Source: Pyxidicoccus trucidator (GTDB taxonomy: Bacteria > Myxococcota > Myxococcia > Myxococcales > Myxococcaceae). From it: 64,000 nucleotides of DNA. Location of the stretch: positions 62,001 through 126,000 of the forward strand of contig NZ_JAAIXZ010000024.1 of assembly GCF_010894435.1 (NCBI RefSeq), in the 5' to 3' direction. Below the pieces are notes generated by a model. The model ran no database searches and was not told the origin of the DNA. It worked only from the letters and a program-made list of their open reading frames with translations. The position numbers were made by a program, and so were the translations under genes. Shown here piece by piece: positions 9,029 to 17,936 of the stretch. How positions within the stretch are numbered: the first letter of the stretch is position 1; every line of letters begins with the position of its first letter.

Positions 9029-9886
9029 TCAGTCGCGAGCCTTCGCTCGGGCCAGGGCCGCGGCCCTGACCGGGTCCTGGAGCTGCTCCAGTTCCTCCGG
9101 CACCAGCCAGTCCACCGGCTCCACCTCGTAGACGCCCTTCTCCGCGTCGTAGGCGAGAATGAGTGCGGGGGCGCCCCGCTTGAGCTCATTCGGCTTGTCA
9201 CAGACGACATTGAGAATCATGCCGGCGCCGCCATCCTCGAAGGTGGCGTGGCCATGCCGGTCCGTCACGCTTCCGCTGGAGATGGTGCACACCCGGCCCA
9301 TCAGCGAGTCGCGGCCCGGGGCCTTTCGCGCCACGAAGATGGGCCGCAACGGACGGACGGTGAACCCCGCGCCCACGGTGCCCACGGCGAAGCACAAGAG
9401 CCCCAGCGCGAGGCTGAGGACCCAGTTCGGCAGCACCGGCCCCAGCATGGCGTGGACCGGCGGCGAGCTCAGCAGCGACAGCGTCCAGGAGAAGAGCGAC
9501 ACGAGGCTCACGGACACGGTGAGTGGAATGCCCGCGAAGCCCAGCGCGGACAGGATGCCGCCATCCACGTGCATGTCATGGTCGTGGTGCCCGGCCAGCG
9601 CCTTGGCGCCGCCCTGCACGGCCTCACCGGCGGCCTTGACCCCGCCCTCCAGCGCGCCGCCCAGCGCCTTGCCGCCGCCCTCGAGCGCGCCGCCCAGCGC
9701 CTTGGCGCCGCCTTCGAAGGCGCCCCCCAGGGCCTTGCCACCGGCCTCGAAGTCGAGGTTGCCATCCAGCAGGTCGATGCCCACCGCCCCGATGATGACG
9801 AACAGCCAGTAGGTCAGCACCACGCCCATGGCGATGGTGAAGACCGCGGTCGGGAGCGTGAGGATGGCGCTGAGGAACTCGTGCAT
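9029..9886 (-). CDS. NfeD/YqiJ-like membrane protein with an 11-residue repeat insert
   Basis: 285 aa. A first membrane helix (~10-35) is followed by five tandem 11-residue units of the type GGKALGGALEG (~50-100), then a His/Asp cluster (HHDHDMHVD). Two further hydrophobic segments (~120-180) lead to a C-terminal OB-fold-like domain starting near GRDSLMGRVCTI. The architecture matches YqiJ/NfeD-like proteins encoded next to flotillins. The repeat is amphipathic and could lie on the membrane surface; the His cluster could bind metal. Both roles are inferred. It is the first gene of the minus-strand cluster, 121 bases before the flotillin. Confidence 0.8.
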   Translation of the reverse strand: MHEFLSAILTLPTAVFTIAMGVVLTYWLFVIIGAVGIDLLDGNLDFEAGGKALGGAFEGGAKALGGALEGGGKALGGALEGGVKAAGEAVQGGAKALAGHHDHDMHVDGGILSALGFAGIPLTVSVSLVSLFSWTLSLLSSPPVHAMLGPVLPNWVLSLALGLLCFAVGTVGAGFTVRPLRPIFVARKAPGRDSLMGRVCTISSGSVTDRHGHATFEDGGAGMILNVVCDKPNELKRGAPALILAYDAEKGVYEVEPVDWLVPEELEQLQDPVRAAALARAKARD

Positions 9887-10078
9887 GGGAACCGCCCCGG
9901 ACTCTAATCGACCTCTATTCCCATCGAAAACGCCGCCGGGCGCTTTTCTGCTCTCTCCTCCAGCAGGCGGCCAGCCGAAGCCTGGGTTGTCGACGAGTCC
10001 CTCCAGGAGGTCATGGGCGCGCAGTGCAATGCTCGGAGCGGGCCCTGCTCGACCTGCTGGACGAGGCGAGGCACTGAG

Positions 10079-10114
10079 GCGGGCGGACGGCCACGAGACG
10101 CCGGCACCGCCCGC
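10079..10114 (-). terminator. Putative terminator of the O-methyltransferase gene
   Basis: 8-bp inverted repeat (GCGGGCGG / CCGCCCGC) with a 20-base loop, 16 bases after the stop on the minus strand. There is no T-tract, so this is moderate support only. Confidence 0.4.
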
Positions 10115-10130
10115 CCTGGGGGAGCCCCGA

Positions 10131-11168
10131 CTACGCGGGGACCACCTCGACGATGCTGGGAGGCATGGACGTGGGGACGATGCGGGAGACGCGCAGCCCC
10201 GCCCTGGCCACCAGTTCCTTGTACTCCGCCTCCGTGCGCTCCTTCCCGCCCAGCAGGATGAGCATCGCCATGTCGTAGAGGTTGCCGAAGTGATTGGCGT
10301 TGTCGCCCGGCAGCACCGCCTCCACGATGAGCAGCCGCGAGTCGGGGCGCATGGCCTGGCGGATCTGGGTGAGGATGCGGAGGCTGTTCTCGTCGTTCCA
10401 GTCGTGGAGGATCTGCGACAGGATGTAGATGTCCTGGCCCTTGGGACTCGAGGCGAAGAAGTCGCCTTCGATGGCGTCGCAGCGCTCCGTCAGCCCCTGC
10501 TCGGCGAGCTTCGCGCGCGCCTCCTTCGTCACCAGGGGCGTCTCGAAGATGGTGCCCCGGGCGGCGGGGTGCCGCTGGAGGATGTGGGCCAGCAGCGCGC
10601 CCGTGCCGCCGCCCACGTCGCAGATGGTGCGGGCCGTGGAGAAGTCATACGCGTTCACCACCGCCGGGGCGTTCTGCAGCTGGTAGGCCACCATGCTCTC
10701 CTGGAACATGGCCCCGTCCTTCGGGTGAGACCCCAGGAACTCGAAGAAGGTCTCTCCCACGAGCTGCTCGACCACCGGCTTGCCCGTCGTGAGCGAAGTC
10801 TTGAGCTCGCCCCAGGCCCGCCAGGACAGCGGGTGGCCATGCGCCATCAGCGAGCCGTGCACCGAGCCCGGGTGGTCCTTGCGCAGCAGGGCGCCCATCT
10901 CCGTCAGCGCCCACCGCTGGGTCTGCTCGTCCTTCACCATCACCCCCACGCCGCTCAGCAGGCGCAGCATGCGGGCCAGCGAGGGCGCATGGGTGCCACT
11001 GGCCGTCGCGAGCTCCTCCACCGTCTTCGGCGTGTCGCCGATGGTGTCGGCGAGCCTCAGCTCCGCCGCAATCTGCAGGCAGCGGGAGACCCAGAAGCCG
11101 TACACCATCTGGTTCATGATGAGGGTCGCGGGAGGCGGAGCGCTGGAAGGTTGGAGGTGCTGGCTCAT
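10131..11168 (-). CDS. SAM-dependent O-methyltransferase (plant-type fold)
   Basis: 345 aa. An N-terminal winged-helix dimerisation domain (~15-100, with a LARMLRLLSGVGV recognition-helix-like stretch) is followed by a Rossmann methyltransferase domain. SAM-binding motif I is DVGGGTGALLAHI. The LSQILHDWND segment carries the catalytic-base His and the HDW signature of the hydroxyindole/flavonoid O-methyltransferase class. Length is normal for the class. Such enzymes methylate phenolic hydroxyls in secondary metabolites; the substrate cannot be read from the sequence. No biosynthetic gene cluster is visible around it. It is divergent from the 2OG oxygenase gene across a short intergenic region, so shared regulation is possible. 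Confidence 0.88.
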   Translation of the reverse strand: MSQHLQPSSAPPPATLIMNQMVYGFWVSRCLQIAAELRLADTIGDTPKTVEELATASGTHAPSLARMLRLLSGVGVMVKDEQTQRWALTEMGALLRKDHPGSVHGSLMAHGHPLSWRAWGELKTSLTTGKPVVEQLVGETFFEFLGSHPKDGAMFQESMVAYQLQNAPAVVNAYDFSTARTICDVGGGTGALLAHILQRHPAARGTIFETPLVTKEARAKLAEQGLTERCDAIEGDFFASSPKGQDIYILSQILHDWNDENSLRILTQIRQAMRPDSRLLIVEAVLPGDNANHFGNLYDMAMLILLGGKERTEAEYKELVARAGLRVSRIVPTSMPPSIVEVVPA

Positions 11169-11321
11169 GAGAGCGTCTCGGGGGATAAAGGAACGTCAGA
11201 GCTGAAACATAGAAAGTAGACTGTAAACCTGCCATGGGTCCGTTCGACCCGCCATCCCAGCTGGCTCGCCGTGCGCACGTACACCACCCAGCGTGAAGCC
11301 CTGACGGTACTGGAGTTGAGG

Positions 11322-11996
11322 ATGCTCCGGGAAGCCCTGCTGGGCTCGCGCTTCGTCGCGCGCAGCCCGCTGATGGGTACGTTCCGGGCCAGCCGCGGCT
11401 TCGCCTTCATCTTCACGCTCCAGGGCCGGGCCATGCTGGAGGCACGCTTCCCTTTCCTATCTTGCTACCTGGCGCGGGTTCTGGATCCTGCCAGCGCGCG
11501 CGGGCTGCTGCCGTGGAGGGAACGGCTGCTGGGAGCGAGCAGGGAGCGCATCCTCCCCAATGCGTTCTACCTGAACCTGCTGCTGCTGGACGCGGGCACG
11601 CCCGTGGGGCGGCACATCGACGCGACGCTGCAGGAGCCCAGCGGCGTGCCCGGCGCCACGCCCCGGCACGTGAGCGTGCTGTACCTCCAGGTCCCCGAGC
11701 GCGCGAAGGGCGGCGAGCTGCGGCTGCTGCGCGACGACGTGCCCGTGGGCGAGGTGCGGCCCCGCGAAGGACTGCTGGTGCACTTCCGCGGCGACCTCCA
11801 GCACGAGGTGCGGCCCTTCACCGGCGGCGAGGAAGGCGCGCGGCGGGCGAGCCTCGTCTGCGAGCAGTATGCCTTCCCTCCCGAGGCGCTCGCGCGCATC
11901 CCCACCTTCCGCATCCAGTCCAAGGCCGGCTTCGCCGCCTACCTCGACGCCCAGCGGGAGCGGCCCGATAGCGGCCCCGCAGGTGAGTTGGAGTAG
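11322..11996 (+). CDS. 2-oxoglutarate/Fe(II)-dependent oxygenase
   Basis: 224 aa from the preferred start. The Fe(II) facial triad is visible: HID at residues 98-100 (GRHIDATL) and a distal His at ~161 (LQHEVRPF), followed by the Arg of RRASLVCEQY that usually binds 2-oxoglutarate. The region LPNAFYLNLLLLDAGTPVG fits the first core strands. A longer GTG start at 11271 is possible, but it has no ribosome binding site and adds rare codons; ATG 11322 has GGAG at good spacing. The substrate is unknown. It faces away from the O-methyltransferase gene. Confidence 0.8.
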   Translation: MLREALLGSRFVARSPLMGTFRASRGFAFIFTLQGRAMLEARFPFLSCYLARVLDPASARGLLPWRERLLGASRERILPNAFYLNLLLLDAGTPVGRHIDATLQEPSGVPGATPRHVSVLYLQVPERAKGGELRLLRDDVPVGEVRPREGLLVHFRGDLQHEVRPFTGGEEGARRASLVCEQYAFPPEALARIPTFRIQSKAGFAAYLDAQRERPDSGPAGELE

Positions 11997-12121
11997 TAAC
12001 CAGATTGCGAAAATTCAAGAAAACAGTATGAGGAGCAACTTTCAGCATTGGCTCCGCGACGACTGAAGTGCGGACTCCCATTCCGGGACGTCACCGCTCT
12101 TCATCGATCACGGAGGCAAAC

Positions 12122-14404
12122 ATGAGGTGGCAATCCCCGCTACGACGCTCCTTCTGGGGCGCTGTATCCACCGCTGTGGCCCTGACTGTCGGCTGCGGCC
12201 CGTCGGACGCGCCGGTCCCCCAACCTGCTCCGGAGACTCCGGCATCCACGCTGCAAGTGGAACTGGATGACGCCTTTGTCGCCGTGCCCCGCGCGGTCAG
12301 CGCGGAGCAGCAGGAGCAGCTGAAGCAGCACCTGGACGGAGCGGTGTCCAACTCCGGCGAGAGCTTCTACCTGGCCATCCGCAAGAGCGAGCTGGGGCAG
12401 CGCTGGTTCCTGTCCGCGTACCTCAAGCAGCTCTTCCCCGGCGCGGTGTTCTACGGCGCCGCGTCCACGCTGGGCACGCGGGTGGTGTCGTTCAAGGAGC
12501 AGAACGGCAAGCTGTTCGTCTTCGACGTGGATGAGCGGAAGACGACCAGCGATATCTTCGACCCGCAGGTGCTGGTGGAGGCGTGGCCCATCGTCAACGA
12601 CTACGGCCCCTTCAACCACCTGCGCGGCTCGGACGGCTACATCCTGGTGGACCCGACTGCGGGCCTGAACCGGTTCGGGTTCATTGGCGAGGCGTACGGC
12701 CAGGGCGGCGTGCGCTTCGAGGTGGAGCTGAGCTTCGCCCAGCGCTTCCGGAAGATCTCCGACGGCGTCACCTTCGAGCAGCTCTTCACCGGCTACGCGG
12801 ACGTGGCGGACCCGGGCTCTTCCGACTACCTGGAGGACAACCAGCTGCGCAGCTCCGGCACGCTGGGCGTGGCGCTGCGCCGCTACCAGGAGGGCGCGGG
12901 CTATACGCCCACCGAGCTGCCCCCGCAGGAGCACTACTTCCGCAGCGAGCCGCGCCTGGTGCCCAACACCGGCCAGGTGGTGCAGACGGCGGCGAAGTGG
13001 AACATCCGGCCGGGCATGAAGCCCATCAAGTGGCTCATCACCGACACGGTGAGGGCCGTGCAGGCCGACCCGCGCTTCAAGGACTACGACGTGGTGGGCG
13101 CGGTGAAGAAGGGCGTGGAGAACTGGAACGCGGCCTTCGGCTTCAAGGTGTTCGAGGCCTCGGTGGGCGACAGCATCGGCTTCGCGGATGACGACAAGAA
13201 CGTCATCATCTTCGACCCGGACGCCTCCGCGGGCTTCGCCTTCGCCGACTGGCGCACCAACCCCAACACCGGCGAGATTCGCGGCGCCAGCGTCTACGTC
13301 AACGCGCTGTGGCTGGAGTTCGCCGACGGCGAGTTCAGCGACGACGCGGCGGCGAGCCTCAAGGCAAAGCTGAAGGACGCCCGCAAGCCGCTGCGCATGA
13401 CGTGGGGCGGCTTCGACGGTGAGCCCCTGTGCGAGCTGGCCCTGCCCCCGCTGCGCCCCGACGCCGACACGCGCCACGACAAGCTGCCCGCGGCGGCGGT
13501 GGACGGCCCGCTCACCAAGAAGCAGAAGGTGGAGCGGTACCTCACGCACGTCATCCTGCACGAGGTCGGCCACACGCTGGGCCTGCGCCACAACTTCGCG
13601 GGCTCGCTGGTGTTCGACGGCGACCCGGCCTCGCCGCGCTCCAACTCGGCGATGGAGTACGTCTATGACCCGGACGCCATCTACGTGGACACGCCGGGCA
13701 CCTATGACGTGCAGGCCGTGCGCTACCTCTACGGGCTGGACAGCGCGCTGCCCACGGAGCTGTTCTGCACGGACGAGGACACGGTGGTGGACCCGTACTG
13801 CATCCGGTTCGACCGCTACTCGGACCCGCTGGGCTTCTTCTTCGGGCCCACGCACCAGCTGGTGCAGGAGCTGCTGCTCTACGAGGTGCTCCCCTTCCCC
13901 GCGCTGGAGTCGGCGTTCGACTACTACGCCAACACCACGCTCCAGTGGGTGCGCGCGGGCTCCCCGGCGGACCAGCTGTTCGCCTATGACGTGGCCATCG
14001 GCCAGGTGCGGCCTCCCCTGGCCGTGCCCCCCGACGCCGGCCCGTTCTACGGCACGGTGGCGGATGACCTGGCCCGTCGCATCCTGGCCCGCCTCTACCT
14101 GGACCCGGCGAGCCTGAGAGATGCCTTCACCGCCACCCCGGGCGAGGACGCCGCCGTCACCCCGGCGGTGCTCGCGGACATCCAGGGCATCCTGCTCAAC
14201 GTGGACGGCGTGCGGAGCTTCAAGGCCCGCCGCACCATGGTGGACATCCTCAAGTCCATGCAGAGCCTGCCCGCGTACCTCGCCCTGCGGGATGCCCGGG
14301 ACACGCTGACCGCGGGACTGGGCTCGCTGAGCGGCGCCGAGCGGGCGCAGGCGGAAGACCTGCTCGCCCGCGTCCACGCCGCGCTGTCGCCGTACTACCA
14401 GTGA
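12122..14404 (+). CDS. Zinc metalloprotease lipoprotein (metzincin)
   Basis: 760 aa. The signal peptide ends in a lipobox (LTVGC, Cys at ~24), so it should be a membrane-anchored, probably surface or periplasmic, lipoprotein. Residues 480-490 read HEVGHTLGLRH, the full metzincin zinc motif HExxHxxGxxH; a downstream NSAMEY supplies a Met-turn-like residue. The arrangement resembles EcxA-like/DUF4953 zinc-dependent metalloproteases. The ATG at 12122 follows GGAGG at good spacing and gives the signal peptide; a GTG at 12068 would bury it. Target unknown; myxobacteria secrete many proteases during predation. Confidence 0.88.
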   Translation: MRWQSPLRRSFWGAVSTAVALTVGCGPSDAPVPQPAPETPASTLQVELDDAFVAVPRAVSAEQQEQLKQHLDGAVSNSGESFYLAIRKSELGQRWFLSAYLKQLFPGAVFYGAASTLGTRVVSFKEQNGKLFVFDVDERKTTSDIFDPQVLVEAWPIVNDYGPFNHLRGSDGYILVDPTAGLNRFGFIGEAYGQGGVRFEVELSFAQRFRKISDGVTFEQLFTGYADVADPGSSDYLEDNQLRSSGTLGVALRRYQEGAGYTPTELPPQEHYFRSEPRLVPNTGQVVQTAAKWNIRPGMKPIKWLITDTVRAVQADPRFKDYDVVGAVKKGVENWNAAFGFKVFEASVGDSIGFADDDKNVIIFDPDASAGFAFADWRTNPNTGEIRGASVYVNALWLEFADGEFSDDAAASLKAKLKDARKPLRMTWGGFDGEPLCELALPPLRPDADTRHDKLPAAAVDGPLTKKQKVERYLTHVILHEVGHTLGLRHNFAGSLVFDGDPASPRSNSAMEYVYDPDAIYVDTPGTYDVQAVRYLYGLDSALPTELFCTDEDTVVDPYCIRFDRYSDPLGFFFGPTHQLVQELLLYEVLPFPALESAFDYYANTTLQWVRAGSPADQLFAYDVAIGQVRPPLAVPPDAGPFYGTVADDLARRILARLYLDPASLRDAFTATPGEDAAVTPAVLADIQGILLNVDGVRSFKARRTMVDILKSMQSLPAYLALRDARDTLTAGLGSLSGAERAQAEDLLARVHAALSPYYQ

Positions 14405-14433
14405 GCTGAGCCACGGCGCCGGGGACCGGAGGC

Positions 14434-14453
14434 CCGCGGGAGCACGCCCGCGG
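14434..14453 (+). terminator. Small hairpin after the metzincin gene
   Basis: Perfect 7-bp stem (CCGCGGG / CCCGCGG), 6-base loop, 29 bases after the stop. No T-run follows, so this is a weak terminator candidate. Confidence 0.35.
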
Positions 14454-14581
14454 ACACCGGCTTCCCCGGAGTCGGGTTGGGAGGCCCGGGCACGGTTGGC
14501 CCGGGTGTCCCCCTGAAGCACCGGACATAGGCGACAATGGGGCACCGCCCCGCTCCGGGCGGCCCCATCCGAGGAGACACC

Positions 14582-14959
14582 GTGGCCGTCGATCCGAACC
14601 GCGCCGACATCCAACGCTTCGTGCAGGAAGACCCGGGAGGCCCCGTGGTCATGCTGAACCTGGTGCGCTTCAAGGAGGGAGGCCGGGCGTCCTACGCGGA
14701 GTACGCGAGCGCCGTCATGCCCTTCCTCCTCAAGGCCGGCGGCCAGCCGCTCTACGCGGGAGATGGCTCCACCGCGCTGGTGGCCGAGTCCGGACAGTCC
14801 TGGGACGCCGTGCTGCTGGTGCGCTATCCCAGCCGAGCGGCGTTCCTGCAGATGGTCGAGGACCCGGAGTACCAGCGCATCTCCCACCTGCGCACCGCCG
14901 CGCTCCAGGAGGCCGTGCTCCAGGCCACCTCGCCCTGGGCGACCTCGCCGAAGCCCTGA
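14582..14959 (+). CDS. DUF1330 family protein
   Basis: 125 aa from a GTG start preceded by GAGGAGA. The opening (PVVMLNLVRFKEGG), the central Gly-rich strand and the segment DAVLLVRYPSRAAFLQM followed by DPEYQ and a conserved Arg are typical of DUF1330, a ferredoxin-like alpha/beta-barrel family related to EthD and antibiotic-monooxygenase folds. No catalytic residue can be named. It sits between the metzincin gene and the convergent amidase gene (21-base gap) and is probably a single-gene transcript. Confidence 0.8.
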   Translation: MAVDPNRADIQRFVQEDPGGPVVMLNLVRFKEGGRASYAEYASAVMPFLLKAGGQPLYAGDGSTALVAESGQSWDAVLLVRYPSRAAFLQMVEDPEYQRISHLRTAALQEAVLQATSPWATSPKP

Positions 14960-14980
14960 GCCACGGCGCCGGCCGGGGAC

Positions 14981-16654
14981 TCAGGTCGCGGCCTTCAGCC
15001 GCAGGTCCGCCGTGGGCGCGAACGTGGGCGGACGGCGGTGGCGGGAGGCCTGCTCGTAGGCGTAGGCGAGCTTCAGCAGCGTCGGCTCGCTCCACGCCCG
15101 GCCAATGAAGGACATGCCCACCGGCAGCCCGAAGACGTAGCCGACGGGCACGGTGAGGGTGGCATAGCCGGAGACGGCCGCTGGCGTGGAGCTGCTGCCC
15201 AGCCAGTGGTCGCCGTTCACCAGGTCGATGAGGCCCGGAGGCGCCTGCGTGGGGGCGACGAGCGCGTCCAGCCGGTGCTTCGCCATCACCGCGTCCAGCC
15301 CCTGCTCGCGCGACAGCGTGCGGCAGTCCTGGAGCGCCTTGCGGTACTTCCTGTCCGTCAGGGGGCCCTTCTCCTGGGCCATGTGGAAGAGCTCCTGGCC
15401 GAAGTACGGCAGCTCGGTGGCGCGGTGCTCCTCGTTGTACTTGATGAGGTCCGCGAGCGTGCGCGGGTGCGTCCCCTCCCCCAGCCCGGCGAGGTACGCC
15501 TCCAGGTCCGCCTTGAACTCGTAGAGGAGGACCTCGAACTCGGGGCCGTCCAGCTTCGCCGCCGCGGGGATGGGGGCCGGGTCGATGATGGTGGCACCCC
15601 GGGCCTTCATCAGCTCGAGCGCCTGCTCCACGAGCGCGTCGGTGGGAGCGTGATAGCCGAAGAAGCGCTCGCGCGGGACGCCGATGCGCGCGCCCTTCAG
15701 CCCGTCGGGGTCCAGGAACTTCGTGTAGTCCGCGTGCGCCTTGCCCTGACTCGCTGCCGTGGCCGCGTCCGCCGCGTCGATGCCCACGAGCGCCGACAGG
15801 AGCGCCGCGGCGTCCGCCACGGTGCGCGTCATGGGGCCAGCGGTGTCCTGGCTGTGGGAGATGGGGATGATGCCGGAGCGGCTCACCAGGCCCACCGTCG
15901 GCTTGAGCCCCACCAGCGAGCTGGCCGCCGCGGGCGACACGACGGAGCCGTCCGTCTCCGTGCCCACGGCCACCGCGCAGAAGTTGGCGGCCGCCGCCAC
16001 GCCCGAGCCCGAGCTGGAGCCCGACGGCGTCCTGTCCAGCGCGTACGGGTTGCGGCACTGGCCGCCGCGCCCGCTCCAGCCGCTGGAGGACTTCGTGGAG
16101 CGGAAGTTGGCCCACTCGCTGAGGTTCGTCTTTCCGAGGATGACCGCGCCCGCCGCGCGCAGGCGCTCGACGATAAAGGCGTCCTTCGAGGGCACCGCGC
16201 CCACGAGCGCGAGCGAGCCCGCGGTGGTCTGCATCCGGTCCGCGGTGGCGATGTTGTCCTTGATGAGCACGGGGATGCCGTGCATCGGCCCGCGAGGCCC
16301 CTTCTCCTTGCGCTCCTTGTCGAGCGCCGCGGCGATGGCGAGCGCATCCGGGTTGAGCTCGATGACGGACAGCAGCGGGAGGTCCCCCTTGCGGTCCAGC
16401 GCGTGGATGCGCGCGAGGTAGCGCTCCGTGAGCCCCTGTGCGGTGTGCTTGCCGGACTTCATCCCGGCCTGGAGGTCCGCGACGGTGGCCTCCTCCAGCT
16501 CGAAGGGCCGGGACGCGGGGACCGGGGCCGGGGCGGCGGCGGTCTGCGCCTGCGAGTCCAGCGTGACGAGGGCGGTGGCCGCGGCGGTGCCGCCGAGGAA
16601 GGCGCGGCGGCTCAGGCCGGGAGGAGGACTGCCGGAAGCGTTGGGCTTCTTCAT
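14981..16654 (-). CDS. Tat-exported amidase (amidase-signature family)
   Basis: 557 aa. The N terminus carries a twin-arginine signal (SRRAFLGG followed by an Ala-rich hydrophobic stretch ending near SQAQ), so the enzyme is exported folded to the periplasm. The amidase Ser-cisSer-Lys triad is visible: Lys in PVLIKDNIA, cis-Ser in TPSGSSSGSG and nucleophile Ser in TETDGSVVSPAA. These enzymes hydrolyse amides and, in some members, peptide amides; the substrate is unknown. The start at 16654 (MKKPNASG) places the Tat motif correctly; an upstream in-frame ATG adds an unlikely Cys/Arg-rich leader. It is divergent from the patatin-like gene with a 69-base gap. Confidence 0.9.
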   Translation of the reverse strand: MKKPNASGSPPPGLSRRAFLGGTAAATALVTLDSQAQTAAAPAPVPASRPFELEEATVADLQAGMKSGKHTAQGLTERYLARIHALDRKGDLPLLSVIELNPDALAIAAALDKERKEKGPRGPMHGIPVLIKDNIATADRMQTTAGSLALVGAVPSKDAFIVERLRAAGAVILGKTNLSEWANFRSTKSSSGWSGRGGQCRNPYALDRTPSGSSSGSGVAAAANFCAVAVGTETDGSVVSPAAASSLVGLKPTVGLVSRSGIIPISHSQDTAGPMTRTVADAAALLSALVGIDAADAATAASQGKAHADYTKFLDPDGLKGARIGVPRERFFGYHAPTDALVEQALELMKARGATIIDPAPIPAAAKLDGPEFEVLLYEFKADLEAYLAGLGEGTHPRTLADLIKYNEEHRATELPYFGQELFHMAQEKGPLTDRKYRKALQDCRTLSREQGLDAVMAKHRLDALVAPTQAPPGLIDLVNGDHWLGSSSTPAAVSGYATLTVPVGYVFGLPVGMSFIGRAWSEPTLLKLAYAYEQASRHRRPPTFAPTADLRLKAAT

Positions 16655-16723
16655 GGGGTGCCGCGCACTACAGCAGCGGCGCGCGGACTGTCGCAAGCGG
16701 GCCTGCTACCTTGCCGCCCCCGT

Positions 16724-17782
16724 ATGGCATCGAACCTGACCCTCCTGGCCGGCCCTGACGCACTGCGGTTGATTCGTGAGCGGGGCCTGCGTGGCGATGA
16801 CGTGGACGTCGTTCCCGGGGCGTCGGGGGGCCCGAAGTGGCTGGTGCTGGCCGGTCTGGACCGCGCCCTCTTCGCCGGACTCTTCATGGGCCGGACACGG
16901 CCGCTGCACCTGATTGGCTCGTCCATTGGAAGCTGGCGGCTGGCGTGCGTGGCGCAGGAGGACCCGGTGGCGGCGCTGCACCGGTTCGAGGCGGCGTACA
17001 TCGACCAGCGCTACCCCGCGAAGCCCCCGCCGTCGCTGGTGAGCGAGACGAGCGCGCACATCCTGGGCGCGCTGCTGGGCGACGAAGGCGAGGCGCAGAT
17101 CCTGAACCACCCGTGGGCACGGCTGCACGTCGTGACGGCGCTGTGCCGTGGGCCGGTGGGCGTGGAGCACCCTCGCGTCCAGATGCTGGGGCTGGCGCTG
17201 TGCGCGATGGGGAACCTGGTGAGCCGACGGACGCTCGGGCTGCACATGGAGCGCGTCATCTTCCATACGGCGGGCGACAGCAGCCCGTTCGCGGGGCTGA
17301 AGGATTTGCCCTCCGTGCACCTGCCGCTGACGCGGGAGAACCTGCGCCCGGCGCTGCTGGCCTCGGGCTCCATTCCGCTGGTGCTCAGCGGCGTGAGGAT
17401 TCCGGGCGCGCGGCCGGGCGTGTACCGGGACGGCGGCGTGCTCGACTACCACCTGGACCTGGACTTCGGCCCGGGCGAGGGACTGGTGCTCTACCCGCAC
17501 TTCTACCCGTACGTGGTGCCGGGCTGGTTCGACAAGTCCCTGCGCTGGCGGCGCGCGCGCCCGGCGAACTTCCGCAGGGCCCTGCTGATTGCGCCCTCCC
17601 CCGAGCTGCTCGCACGGCTGCCCGGAGGGAAGATTCCGGACCGCATCGACTTCGAGCGGCTCAGCGACACGGCGCGCATCCGCGCGTGGAACCAGGTGGT
17701 CTCCGAGAGCGAGCGCATGGGCGACGAGCTGCTGGAGCTCATCGCCACGGGGCGCGTCGCGGAGCACGTGCGGCCGCTCTGA
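16724..17782 (+). CDS. Patatin-like phospholipase
   Basis: 352 aa. The Gly-rich oxyanion region (VVPGASGGPKW) is followed by GSSIG (GxSxG nucleophile elbow) and later by YRDGGV, the DGG that supplies the catalytic Asp of the patatin Ser-Asp dyad. There is no signal peptide, so it is probably cytoplasmic or delivered by another route. Patatins release fatty acids from phospholipids. The ATG at 16724 is the start; a long upstream extension in the same frame is antisense to the amidase gene and not real. A strong hairpin follows the stop. Confidence 0.88.
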   Translation: MASNLTLLAGPDALRLIRERGLRGDDVDVVPGASGGPKWLVLAGLDRALFAGLFMGRTRPLHLIGSSIGSWRLACVAQEDPVAALHRFEAAYIDQRYPAKPPPSLVSETSAHILGALLGDEGEAQILNHPWARLHVVTALCRGPVGVEHPRVQMLGLALCAMGNLVSRRTLGLHMERVIFHTAGDSSPFAGLKDLPSVHLPLTRENLRPALLASGSIPLVLSGVRIPGARPGVYRDGGVLDYHLDLDFGPGEGLVLYPHFYPYVVPGWFDKSLRWRRARPANFRRALLIAPSPELLARLPGGKIPDRIDFERLSDTARIRAWNQVVSESERMGDELLELIATGRVAEHVRPL

Positions 17783-17792
17783 CCACAAAAGA

Positions 17793-17831
17793 CTGGCGGC
17801 CGGCCCCTCGAAACAAGGAACCGGCCGCCAG
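17793..17831 (+). terminator. Terminator after the patatin-like gene
   Basis: Perfect 11-bp inverted repeat (CTGGCGGCCGG / CCGGCCGCCAG) with a 17-base loop, 10 bases after the stop. No long T-run. It lies between convergent genes and could act in both directions. Confidence 0.55.
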
Positions 17832-17896
17832 GGATTTCCAAAGCTCAGGTTCGAACCACCGGACCCGGACCCTTCAGCCGTCCGGGCCTGGAGGCG

Positions 17897-17926
17897 GCCT
17901 CCTCCACCCCGAGGGGCGGAGGAGGC
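17897..17926 (-). terminator. Hairpin after the M36 protease gene
   Basis: Perfect 9-bp stem (GGAGGAGGC / GCCTCCTCC) with a 12-base loop, 10 bases after the M36 stop on the minus strand, with no T-tract. Confidence 0.45.
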
Positions 17927-17936
17927 GCCTTACGTC

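Noticed and set aside
12140..14887. Minus-strand 915-aa ORF
   Set aside because: Antisense to the metzincin gene; composition is typical of a shadow frame.
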